Below, piece by piece: positions 44,514 through 55,470 of a stretch of DNA of 64,000 nucleotides. The notes under the pieces were generated by a model that was given only the letters and a program-made list of their open reading frames with translations, made no database searches and had not been told where the DNA came from. This DNA is from Diorhabda sublineata (taxonomy: Eukaryota; Arthropoda; Insecta; Coleoptera; Chrysomelidae). How positions within the stretch are numbered: the first letter of the stretch is position 1; each line of letters opens with the position of its first letter. The DNA lies in contig NC_079474.1 in assembly GCF_026230105.1 (NCBI RefSeq), positions 40,810,294-40,874,293 on the forward strand. Direction: 5' to 3'. The position numbers and the translations under genes were made by a program.

Positions 44514-45468
44514 CGAGGGTTGCTACTTAAGTTTAGAGATAGACAGATAAAAACAAATATTTATAATTCAAAACGGCTTCATTGTTTTTAGATATTCTCC
44601 ATTAAATCAATAAACTTTTGTATGTGTCTGAACCAATTGTCGAAGCATTTTTCCCATTCTGTTGAGGTAACTCCAAAATATGTGATTTCAACTCATTAAC
44701 CGCTTTTTCAGGTATAGAAAAACGTTGACCTCGCAATTTATTTTTGATCTACGGTAATAATAAGAAATTATTGGGTACCAAACCAGGACTGTACGTTGTA
44801 TGATCAATCAATTCGATGTTTTGTCGTTTTTGTTTGTACTAATATGTGGAAACTCGCATTGTAGTGGCGGAGAATGATTCGTGTGCTGCTTCTACGATTT
44901 GTTTCCCTGATTCGAATACTTCTGGTGAACAAATGCCGGTGTCTTATTCAGAATGCACAGTTCTACGTTGTTTTAATGAAACGGTGACCACATATCCAGT
45001 CATTCCGAAAAATCAGACGACAATTCGCTTCTAAGTGCTTAATGCGTAAACAACTTTCATTGGATTTGGCTCATCTTGAAAGACCCATACAGTCGATTAT
45101 TGTTTAGTTTGGGGTTCATATACATAGATCCATGGCTTAGTCGCCTTTTTTCAAGCAATTTTCTAATTCTGCGGCATCCAAGGCGAACTTGTCTTTTTGA
45201 CAGCAATATGTTCATGCAATATTGAATGTTTGCTAGTGGAATGCCTCAATCTCACAGTTTGACAAGTGTGATCACTGAGTTTCATCATCAAAAGTGGAAG
45301 CGAGTTGATCATCATCGCACGAAAATGTTCGTGATTTAATTCTATTTTTTGACCAATTCAAATATCACTCGTATGACAACACGTTTTAAATACGATCATA
45401 ATTAGAAATGTTAAACTTTAGGATAACAATGTCATTGATGCAATATCTCAAAACTTAAGTACAATTTA
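44514..45468 (-). pseudogene. Mariner element, near full-length span but decayed
   Basis: The left TIR CGAGGGTTGCTACTTAAGTT is preceded by TA (44512-44513); the right TIR (about 45440-45468) is decayed (CTCAAAACTTAAGTACAATT), followed by TA. On the minus strand, in order: WIYVYEPQTKQ with a stop then STVWVFQDEPNPMKVV; KRIVV and FGMTGYVVTVSLKQRRTVHS; a degraded second catalytic region (ATTMRVST for H-D-N-A-x-x-H-T); IELIDHTTYSPGLVPNNFLL (third block; catalytic Asp is Asn); IKNKLRGQRFSIPEKAVNEL and KSHILELPQ. About 950 bp against the usual ~1.3 kb, so there are internal deletions. This family gave rise to the MITE at 35942-36307 and is matched by the scrap at 5925-6250. Confidence 0.88.
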
Positions 45469-46417
45469 TAGATGTATATATATTATGGATGTATAGTGTA
45501 AATATCTAATAAAACCATTACTCACATTAAAGTATAAGCTTAAACAATTGCAAGGAATTGTTATTTTTCAACGGATTTTTTTTTATATTCTATATTGTAA
45601 TACAAATAAAAAAGTTCCTGTGACTATTCACGCTAGAGATGATATTTTTAGAGATATGAATTTTTGAAGGTTTGAAAAATCATGAATTTGGGTACTTTGG
45701 GCCCATTAAAAAAATACAAATATTTTTTTTAATTCTTGCTACAATAATATTCCTATTAGAGATTTTGAAAAATTTCATTGTTTTTACCTGTTTTTGTGCA
45801 AATACCATTATATATTATTATTGTTGATACAAATGCATAAATTTCTATGATAATAATAAAAACATAATACAAACTGATATAAAAGACATTTTAATTAAAT
45901 GCTTCAATAACTTTTGTAAAATTGATTCCAGAAAAAAGTTTTTTAGAAACAAATTATAGACAATTCAATTATTAATAAAATCGTCCTCCTTAATAATTTT
46001 GATAAAGTTAATAGTTTTTAAGATAAACGATAAATAAAGATTCAGACCGCAGAGTATTGTGTATTTTCCGAAGTCATGTCTGCAGTTAGTGGCTATTTTG
46101 AGGAAAAAATGTATGGAGCAAAAAAGAAATAACGTTGAAAATATTTTTTTCTAAATTTTTGTGTTTTCTTTGTTGAAACAGGTACTTCTGGGAACATCCT
46201 TGTATATGCAATGAATATTACGGTATTTTTTTTATTCAGTTCATCGATAACCTCGAATGAATGAATCATTGTTTATCACTTAAAAATTAGACTTCTTTTT
46301 CTGTTTCATCCAAAAACTTCCTTCTGCTTAATGTATCAAGTTCAAAATTAAGTTCATTTGCCGGCGAGATAATCAACACAGACTGTTCAGTAGTTTTGAT
46401 CGGATAACTTCCTTATA
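45469..46417. other. Intronic sequence, nothing recognised
   Basis: Very AT-rich; no motif. Confidence 0.4.
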
Positions 46418-46485
46418 CAGGTCCATCAATCCTTCTGACGTATGGACTGTCTAATAGATTCGGACTTATATGAAGAGTGACAAGG
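46418..46485. repeat. Short dispersed repeat, copy 2 (partner at 44114-44183)
   Basis: Same orientation as copy 1 with scattered substitutions. See the partner for the shared motifs. Confidence 0.5.
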
Positions 46486-47009
46486 ACATCAGAAAATTGT
46501 TTCACCAAAACTTTCCTCTAACTTCCAATGAGACATTCCATTAATTTAATGGCAGACCAACGCAAAAACCTAATCTTTACTTATATAGTTCGCTTCTGAA
46601 ATAGGGAAACTAAATTTGTTATAGTCTAGTGACGCTAAAAAAATCTTTCTACTAAAAAGGTTGATATTTTGGGAAATATAATTTCGCTATAAACAATTGG
46701 ACTTTGGAAAATGGAAAATTTATCGATGCCGTATTGATTGTTTAAGCAGAATATTTTCAATTGTAAACCGTCAAATTTTTAGTTAGTAATATTAATTTCA
46801 TCCAAATTTCATCTAATATTCTTCGAATTAAGAGGAGTAGAGGCATTAAACTAAACTTAATTGTCGTAATTACCATATTCACTCAGATATTCAGCTTATA
46901 GATTAGTTTTTCTTCGATATCGGAAACAGGAAATAGCTACTAGAGGAATGCCGGAATATATCCAGCCGTTTTGTCGGATTGCTTTTGGTAACAATGTGAA
47001 AGTGATAAT

Positions 47010-47790
47010 GTTCTAAATAATGTGTTCGATAAAGTTCCTGTCGTATTCGATATCCTGTTCGTCCCATTGAAAAGTGACATTTAAGTGACACTTAAAGAGG
47101 GTTTCTTGACATCTTCTTCTAAACATGCCGTATAAAGTCCCCTTGACGATGGCGATCATCATGGCAAAACTCTGTCTATCTTGAGCTAGTCTAAATAACT
47201 GTCCTGCTTCTCTTATCCCAGTCCATTCTATAATATTCTTCAACCAGGAGGCTTGTTTCCCTCCAATTCCTCTACGACCTTCAACTTTACTTATCGTAAT
47301 CAACTGGAGGATATTCAACCGGCTACCACCCAATGTGTCCCAAATAAGCTATTTTCCTGTATTTAATGTTATCCACCAACTCACGAACCGAATTTGCTCT
47401 GTTAAGGACTGCATCGTTTGTTTGCACAGCTGTCCACGGTATCTTGAACATTTCTATGCGAATAATGGCAGATAATCCATGCTTCGACAACATATAAGAG
47501 AACTGACCATATGTAACATTTCATCATCCGTTTCCGGAGTTTTAAATTATCAGAATTATCAGAAGAGTGATCTTATTTTAAATAATTTTGTAAGAGTCTT
47601 ATTGCTAGAGAACTTGCTTTCGGTTAACCTAACATAGATATTTCTCCAATAAAACCTTAAACATCGCGTCAGCTGTCCACCATATACCTCGGTATTGATA
47701 GCTCGACCATCAATAATGATTTCGAAGTACACGATATCTTGATTATTCCACCTGATACACCACACTTTCTGCTCGAATCAACCACTCTTT
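47010..47790 (-). pseudogene. LINE (RTE-like) ORF2, RT thumb to C-terminus
   Basis: Minus-strand blocks in order: a degraded NIYVRLTESKFSSNKTLTKL (normally I-x-x-R-I-x-x-A-R-x-x-F-x-x-M), LRKRMMKCYIWSVLLYVVEA then WI (normally R-R-M-x-K-C-Y-V-W-S-V-L-L-Y-G-x-E-A-W), frameshifted RKIAYLGH-like sequence, and LNILQLITISKVEGRRGIGG then KQASWLKNIIEWTGIREAGQ and LFRLAQDRQSFAMMIA (normally L-L-Q-L-I-I-x-G-K-V-E-G-R-R-G-I-G-R-K-x-x-S-W-L-x-N-I-R-x-W-T-G). The C-terminal 80 residues are well preserved. The catalytic YADD region and endonuclease are not present; frameshifts separate the blocks. Confidence 0.85.
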
Positions 47791-49745
47791 GTGAAGGGTT
47801 CTAGTAATTGTCAAATATTTAACGACTGATTCTCTATCGTCTTTTGTCACGACTACTTCGAACTTTTGTTTCCAATAAAGTCTTAACAGTACACGAATTT
47901 TATATTTTTTGCACTTCATACTACTATAACAACGCACTGCGTCGTCAATAAACAAATAGAGAAATCAGTAAAGCAAAGCAGTTGTACTTGTCATACAATT
48001 ACAGACTTGTTTAAATTGAGACGTAGGAATTTTCACGTGTGAAAACTAATAGTACTTATGAGACTCTCTCAGTAATATATATCAAGTTGCTACTACTTAT
48101 GTCAATACCGCATTTATTCAACAGTAAAATCGGAATGAATCTATTAATTGGAACTTGTGATTTCTCCCATAAAATATTCAATAATATATCACATGAATGC
48201 CCGAGGACTTTATACAAATATTGACATTGGTATCTTAATAATTAACAATGGGAGGGTGCTATTTTCGTCAACAATTTAGCACCACAAAATTCACAGTGGC
48301 GTTGTTTAAGTAAATTATGTAAATATATTGTCAATAAAAAAACAAAGTTGAGGAGAATTTATAATATTAATGAGAAAATGAATGCCAAATAATTCTTCAA
48401 ATTCAGTTGAGAACAAATTAAGTTTGATCAAACGAAATGTAATGCTTTTTCACAATTGATTATTGCAGCTACAATGAGTGTGACTAGGTGAGGAAAAATT
48501 GCATTAACAAAACACAAGATGTGAGTAAGCAAATTTAGCATGAGAATATCCAGTTTCTTTATAGAAGAAATATATATATAAAAATTGAATTATTCGATAG
48601 GTCAATTAACTGACAACGTTCCTTGAATAATAATATTGTTATATGTCAACATGCAGATCGTCAATATGAAAACCTAAAACGAAAATTACGCATAATTGTT
48701 TTTATTGATCGCAACAACGTACTTTACAAGGAACTTTTTCTTTACATTTAATGTAGAAAACAAAAAGCAACAATATTTTCAGTAGAAAAAAAGGAAAACT
48801 GTTTAAGAGAATATCATGAGAAAATTTATTTATCAAAGAAAAATAGTAAACCAAAACAATGATCAGTGCGTGATCAACACGGGAGTATCCCGGACGAAAC
48901 AAAGCGCGGCATCGTTATTAGCCCAAATCAAATAAAAAACCGCGTGGAAGAGGCGAGAGCCTCATAGCTGAAGAAGTCGTTAGATCAGGTGTAGTACAGG
49001 GATGGCATCGTATTATCGCACTGCAGTGAGATTGTTTATATTTGCATGTAATTTTCTTAAATATTTCTGTCAAGGAGACTAAAAGGGAACTAAAAAGCTT
49101 CATTCTAGCGAAAAACAAGTCTGTTGATGATGTTATTTCCAAAACAGCAAATATATCGGGAGTATCTTCTTCAAGTGTTCAAGGTTGAAACCAAAATGTG
49201 GAGTATAGACGTTGTCAATAAGAAAATGTGTTTATTGAGGTAGAAAATGAAGATTTTATTTTTTGATACACATATTATCTTTCGATTTCTGTATTCGGTC
49301 TTAGCAATAACAGGCTATATATGATCATTGAAAAATGCGATAATTCGAATATATTTAATATCTAATTTTTAAATGAATGTGTTTCATATTATGGCCGTTT
49401 ACTTTTTATCTGCTCTATGAAACCGTAAATTATTTATTAAGTGCGGTCCTGTTAGAAGCTAGGCTTTGGCATTTTAGAACCCTGATCACGTGCGCTTTGC
49501 GTGAATATGTTTTGGTTTAGTAGTTTATTTCGATAAATTGACTATAGACTTTAAAATACTTGCAAAAATTCAACTGTTAATCAAAAATGTCCCGAACATT
49601 ATTTTATTTTTTATCTGGCAATTTCAAATTATTTCCTCTCAGTATGTTGAAGTTTCTGCTCATTCTATTTGTTCATTGTTTATAGTAACAAATATTGAAC
49701 AAACTAATTTTATGTATACCCACTATCCCACAATCATATTCCAAA
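47791..49745. other. Intronic sequence, nothing recognised
   Basis: Nearly 2 kb. A GC-richer patch at about 48885-49030 (GTGGAAGAGGCGAGAGCCTC) stands out but matches nothing I know. Confidence 0.4.
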
Positions 49746-49901
49746 TAGGATGTAACGGATGTTGGAGATGTACCTACTATAAAGTTATACGGACCTAGAA
49801 GCAAATCCTTAAAACAATGTACACAAAATCGCAGGTGTGTCCTAAATTGGAACGAAATTGTGTTGTATTCCGGCTCATTGGAGAATTTCATGGTAGTCTG
49901 A
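49746..49901 (+). other. Unassigned 50-codon open frame of protein-like composition
   Basis: One + frame reads DVTDVGDVPTIKLYGPRSKS then NWNEIVLYSGSLENFMVV and stops. The composition is far less Phe/Ile/Lys-biased than chance frames here. It could be a decayed exon or transposon fragment; no family is recognised. A 96-codon minus-strand frame overlaps it. Confidence 0.25.
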
Positions 49902-50514
49902 TCGTAGTTTGGTCTCATCATTTTCTTTATTAAATTCAGTAGCGTACTTGCGGATATATTCATTGATACTGCTCTGAATGTGGTCTGGTTTTATGTACGT
50001 TATCTTGCTAGCAAGTTTATGTAATTTGAAACTGTGTTCAATTTCTTAGTTTGATATAGTCCTTTTATTCTCATGATGTTAAGTTACGTAACATTGATTC
50101 TTATGATTATCCTTAGTTTTCCATGCGATTAACCATGGTATACTATAACGAGAATGGTAAGTGTTTGTATGGGATGAAAAATGATATTTTTGGAAATTCA
50201 TGATGAAAATTTTTTATTCATTTTATCTCACCAGTAACCTATATTAGAATAACTTATGTAATTCAAACTGAGGTACCCTTTTTTGCTTATTCCCAGAAAT
50301 GGCATTTTTGTATTGAAAATAAGAAATAAGCGTCCAAAATTTCATATACTTAAGACATACCTTAATAATTCTAAGAAATTTATGCTCTAATATGAGCAAG
50401 TTTTATTCCGAAAACTTCACAATAGATGTGAACTAGCTTTTGTACAAAACGCGAAATAGATATACACGGTATTTCTAAATTTATGCGACAGATTCGGGAG
50501 GTGATGCCATAATA

Positions 50515-50710
50515 TTATTACGGTGAACGTATGGATTGGTATTGGGCCATATTCTCTGCCTCAGCCATTAAATAGAATTTCTTGCAACAGATTTTTCAAA
50601 AATGATCTCCCTGACCTACTTGAAAACATTGCAGTCAATATCAGAACAAACATGTGGTTCATGCTCGATGGTAATCCAATACACTTCAGACTGCTGGGCA
50701 ACATTTAGAC
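50515..50710 (+). pseudogene. Tc1/mariner-superfamily transposase fragment with second catalytic block
   Basis: A 61-codon frame reads MNVWIGIGPYSLPQPLNRIS, then NDLPDLLENIAVNIRTNMWF and MLDGNPIHF. This is the family pattern V-N-V-W-C-G-I-x-x-x-x-x-G-P, L-P-x-L-L-E-D-I-P-L-x-x-R-x-x-M-W-F-x-x-D-G-x-P-A-H-F, where the Asp of D-G is the second catalytic residue. The block is retained (LDGNPIHF). Upstream and downstream coding sequence is not recognisable. Confidence 0.8.
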
Positions 50711-50819
50711 GTAAGATATCCCACCCATTTAAGAATAAAACATATTTCTAAATAAAACAAGGTTTGAAAGTTATAATTTTATAAAACTTCATCTTAAAAA
50801 CAAGTTTTGATTTGATATA

Positions 50820-51110
50820 AACTAAGGGTTGCTAATTCCACCCCCGTATAATGTAACAGAAATCTCCTCCCCTCCTTTGCGGTTGCATGAACATTGTAGA
50901 ATTTCAACTTTCTAGCATTATTGAAATTCTTTAAAAAAAGATAAAAACTCAATTTTAGTCATTACCTTTAAAGGGTGATATCTCGGAAAGCGGTGGGCTA
51001 AAGAAATTTTGTAATAGGAATAACCCATCTTAATTCCATACGAGCAATCACCTCCTGAATTTTATCACATGTATTTATAAACGCCCTGTATATACAGATA
51101 TGATGTTTTT
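50820..51110. repeat. Probable transposon-end repeat
   Basis: The stretch ends CACATGTATTTATAAACGCC then CTGTATATA. The reverse complement, TATATACAGGGCGTTTA, resembles the TATACAGGGTG ends of insect Tc1/mariner-like elements. GATATCTCGGAAAGCGGTGG inside is also repeat-like. There is no partner end in this window. Confidence 0.35.
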
Positions 51111-51859
51111 GAGGCGTTATAATCCGTATCTGTAGTTAATTATAACTCGTATATACAGAAGGAATAATGGAATTTTTTTCAGATAATTACAATTATTTCA
51201 AAGTTTATTTGATTCTGCTGTATACTTAAAATAATAATTGTTCTTGAACCATAAAACTTTCCTAAGATTTTTATTGGATACTTAAAACTTTGGAATTTTC
51301 TTTAAAATAAAGTCGTATTAAGTTCAACATCTAACTAAGTTGAAATAAATAGCGTTCCCACAATAGAAGAGACTTTGATCGAGAACTCCAATTTCGAAAA
51401 GCTCCGTTCGTCTAACTCTAGAGAGTTCACTTCATTCATTAGATATATGAGGCCCAGATTGGTTACGCTTAACATTAACTAGAAAATAGTTCTGGCACTC
51501 CCTTTACGATGCTGCGGTTAAGGACTAAGAAAAAAATTCAACAAAATTGGATACTCAGACCTTTGAACTAAGTTAGGAATAATTTCTTCATTGATTACTT
51601 TCTTAAGGATGTTTGGAGATGCTTCAATCGTTGGAATCCCACACTCGAATAAATTATCAACTGGACAGGCCACTTTGATTTCCATCAAAAATTGCAAGCA
51701 ATCTTAAAATAATTAAAAGAGAAAATAGTGATGATACCATTTGATATATGAATAATTGGGTCTAATCGCTAATTTGTTTTTCAGTCACAAAATCACTATA
51801 CTGTAAAAAAATTTTCATAATACGTTTATTATTATCTACTTTTTACTCAACATTCTTAA
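51111..51859. other. Intronic sequence, nothing recognised
   Basis: No motif was found on either strand. Confidence 0.4.
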
Positions 51860-52460
51860 TCGTAGCGAGCCAGATCAGATGAATATGGTGGTGGAAGTAA
51901 TAAAACCCATGTATATTGTTCACTATTTTCCATAACAATAACAGAGAAGACTAGCGCAATATAGTGATAGACCTAAACATTTCTCTCCAACAAATGCGCT
52001 AGTTTTTTCTAAGGTCCAGCAACAATGTGTTTGCAAATGATCACAAAATGGGCCAGTTAACGTTTGCTTCTATGAATAATCAATAAAGGGTACACAGAAA
52101 ACTCTGTGTCCATCCAAAACAGTTTTAACTTTCTTAGGAAGACATTTCTTCGCCAAAGTTCATTATTTCCACTTTTATTTCTAGGTCACAATAGTGTATC
52201 CAAGTTTGATCTATTGTGACATATCGACATAAAAATTGATCTGGATCACGTTTGAGATATTCAAACATTGGATTGATTTTAATGCTAGAGATCTTTTGAT
52301 CAGTATTAAACAATCGTGTTAGTTATCTTACAGAAAACTGTTTCACACGTAACCTTTGAGTCAAGGACATGAATTTTATTGACTATTTCTGGAGTAGTTA
52401 CAATAAATGACAGAACTGGACGTTCGGCATCCTCCATGTTCATATGGCCACTTCTAAAAG
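51860..52460 (-). pseudogene. Mariner transposase, central two-thirds
   Basis: Minus-strand blocks in order: NMEDAERPVLSFIVTTPEIV (end of the first HTH; normally E-D-x-x-R-S-G-R-P-x-x-x-x-T-P-E), FEYLKRDPDQFLCRYVTIDQ then TWIHYCDLE (first catalytic block, V-T-x-D-E-T-W-I-H-Y; E is Q), KKVKTVLDGHRVFCVPFIDY (normally A-K-T-V-x-S-A-x-K-V-M-A-T-V-F-W-D), KQTLTGPF, then a badly decayed second catalytic region, and PPPYSSDLARYD (third block, P-P-Y-S-P-D-L-A-P-C-D). At least five frameshifts. It is a different lineage from the 44.5-kb element, judging by these block sequences. Confidence 0.78.
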
Positions 52461-52572
52461 AGGGAATATTATTTTATAGGACGGAATAATTTGGGCTAAA
52501 TGTACACCCAAATTTCTTATTTTCCATATTCAACCAACTACGAAAACAATTTTCTTCATATGTGTAAAATTA
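52461..52572. other. Short gap between mariner relic and TIR element
   Basis: Nothing recognised. Confidence 0.4.
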
Positions 52573-53082
52573 GAAGCCGATTCATAAACTCGAGTTTCTG
52601 TTTGCTGCTGCCGTTCGCGGATGACGTTCGCCATTTTACGTTTTTAGTAAATTCTACACCCTATTCATAAACTTGACGTTGCTGCTGAAAATTTTGTTAT
52701 TCTTTTTGACGTGTGTACTGCTTTTTGTTATAGTTTTTTGTTTTTACGCCGGTATATTTGTACGATATTATGCAAATGAAGGAAGAGAAAACAAGCTAAG
52801 CGAAAAGACCATCATAAACAAACAAATAGAAAGAGAAATAAGACGTCATACGTCAAAACCACGTGACAAACGCAAACGGATGTGATTGGCATTCTTCTGT
52901 TTCTACGAAAGTTGCTACGAAAGAGAAGAGATAAAATTTATTTATTTTGAAAGTCACCAATGATAGAACGTTCGGGAAACGACAACTATGACTGGTCTGA
53001 TGCATTTCAAGGTTTTTAATTTTGTTAACAGCAAACGTCAACGGCAACGGAAAACAAAAACTCAAGTTTATGAATCGGCCTC
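52573..53082. mobile_element. 510-bp TIR element (MITE) with long inverted ends
   Basis: Left end GAAGCCGATTCATAAACTCG then AGTTTCTGTTT; right end reverse-complemented GAGGCCGATTCATAAACTTG then AGTTTTTGTTT. About 28 of 31 positions match, and weaker pairing continues inward through the GCCGTT and GACGTT stretches. A third degenerate copy of the end (CCTATTCATAAACTTGACGT) lies just inside at 52661. A 70-codon + frame (52673-52885) with a hydrophobic start and a very basic end fills the middle but shows no transposase motif. Target duplication is not clear. The superfamily is not assigned. Confidence 0.72.
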
Positions 53083-55373
53083 AATTCATCAGACAGACGT
53101 ATATAAGATTGTGTCAACTGACATAAAAAATAAAGTGAAAAGTTGAAGAGTCAGTCAAATCGTAATTTAAAAAGCGAGATTCAAATTGGTTCGTTACGCA
53201 TATTAGTAAAACTGCAATATTTTGACTACCAAGTGTCATTTTGTATGTTGACGGTGCTCCATTTGTAAGATCTAAGTACGCTCGGCGATTTTTGAACATC
53301 TCAAATTATTATTTACATTTAATTTCCCACGAGAAAGCTGAAATTGTCTCCCTTTCAAAAATATATACATATAAGAGACAAATCCGAGAACAACCAAGAG
53401 GTGAGATAGGGTATGATTTGCTTTGATCTGTCAGACAACTTTTAAAGTTTGAACTATCACTCTCCTTTATGAAAAATATTGGGAAGCGGATTTTGAACTC
53501 GATTCCTACAAATTCGTTCAAGAAATTTCCTTTTTACTATTCATATTGCATTTCTTCTATTGAAGCATTTGCTCACGTTTTAGACTGTTTCAATCTTACT
53601 TGCTTACAAATTCAAGTCAAACAGTTATTGTTGTAGATATATGGGAAACGTGGTCCAAATTATCCTTTGTTTATATTTAGTTAAAGCAACTGGAAATGAA
53701 TCTTCATATTGTAAGGATTTAATACATTGCGTTCATTAAAGAACCAATAATGTTTTAACTATACTTTAATATTTTTGTCCTTAAATATATCACAAAAATG
53801 CAACCTTCAATCAAAATCATTATAGTTGTATTGAAATTTATATAGATTCGTAATTTTCATCCCAATTGTTTAGTTCTTTTTTATCATTGATAGCGTTTTG
53901 TTTCTACGTATGTAAACTATTTCTAAAAATACCTTTTTCCTTGTCTTTGGATTTGTTCCAATGATTTTTCAGTTTTTATATTTCTTTGATATTCGGTAAT
54001 ACACGTTTATTTTTTATCGTAATGAATTTCTATCCTATTTTCTAAGCATTGAGATGTCTGTCCTATGCAAGTAGCGTCACGAATGAAATAGTTTGATAAT
54101 GTATTTTGTTTTTTATGACTTATTTTAATATAATATGTATTTAATAATTTCATGGTTGTCTACGTCAAATCATATTTTGACTAAAATCGAAATTAAATCG
54201 AAACGTCAAATTAAGATTAATATTGTAGTTATTTCACAGTTATTAAAATAATGATAAATGAATCAGTAACAAGAAGAAATACATCATCGATCTTATTCAA
54301 TCGGATCTTAAAATTTCCATTATGAAAATCCTATATCTAATTACGTAATTACTGATTGGTTATTTGACAGGCTGCACTGGAATTTTTTTAAGTTTTTCAT
54401 TAAACAGCAGACACTGTATATATTTTCAGTTTTTCCTTATATATTAAATTGCAAATACTACCGTCAAGACTGTTTACATTTACAGTTGTTGGAAATGAAA
54501 TTATGAAAAATTGTTTAGGCTAGATAATTCATAGATTTTTTCATTATCTTCAGTGTAAAGGATTCTCAATTGAAAATCATCTTGACGTAGCAAAGACCTT
54601 ATCCTTACCTTGGAGGTTACATATAATTTTATAGGAACTGCTTGTTATAAGAAAAACTTTATTACAAGATGTCTATAATATTATTAAGATGTAATTTTAA
54701 CGTTAGTACAAATTACGTTACTTTATGGACACCCTGTATAAGAAAACTTTCAAATTACATCTACAAAAAGTGATGGAAATAGAATTCAAATTTTTAATAT
54801 TCTCTTTTCGGGCAGCTGCAGACGCATTTCTAAAAAGATTTCGTCAACAGTACTTCGTCTGTCAATCTCTCCTGAAAGCCCGACAAAAAATGTCCTTACG
54901 TTGCAAGAAGGGGACGTGATTACGCCTGCAACGCTAACTTTAACGGTATTAACGAGAGCTGTTCAATAGTTACAAAATCGATTTCAATTTTATTTTTTAT
55001 CTACTTTGGTATTTGCCGGTACACTCCATTTCAAAAATATGGATATAAAACGTCAATTTGTAATAAATTTCCTAATAAGAAAGCTACGAGAAATGAGAAT
55101 AGGGAAATAAGAGAATTATCTTTTCAATTTTATCTCGTTTAAAATACAAAAAAAAACTTAATTACAATTTGAAGAATGTCATTATTTACACTGTCTAATA
55201 TGGAATTGAATTGAAACTTTTCATATTGTTTTAATAATTTATGACACATAGAAGAGTGCCTGATTAAAACTCCCAAGAACTATTAAAAGTATAATTTTAT
55301 GTAGTTAATAGTTTTACGATCTGTGCGTGAGATTGTTCAGTTGATCATTGGATAAAAGTTTTCATTTCTTTTA
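53083..55373. other. Intronic sequence, little recognised
   Basis: About 2.3 kb without coding similarity. At 54724-54742 GGACACCCTGTATAAG resembles the end of an insect Tc1/mariner-like MITE, but I did not find a partner end. Confidence 0.4.
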
Positions 55374-55470
55374 TCTCTATTTAGTTATTTTTATAGTTGC
55401 TTTTTAGTTTTCACAAGCTTTTGTCTACAAATTGTAACAATTCTTTTACAATAAAGCCTTTCTCTATATT
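55374..55470 (+). mobile_element. LINE (Jockey/I-like) 3' tail, copy C
   Basis: The last ~100 bp of the family of copies A and B: TTTAGTTATTTTTATAG, CACAAGCTTTTGTCTACAAA, TTGTAACAATT and ACAATAAAG. It is severely 5'-truncated, as expected from aborted target-primed reverse transcription. All three copies lie on the + strand, the same strand as the Rbp6-like exon. Confidence 0.85.
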
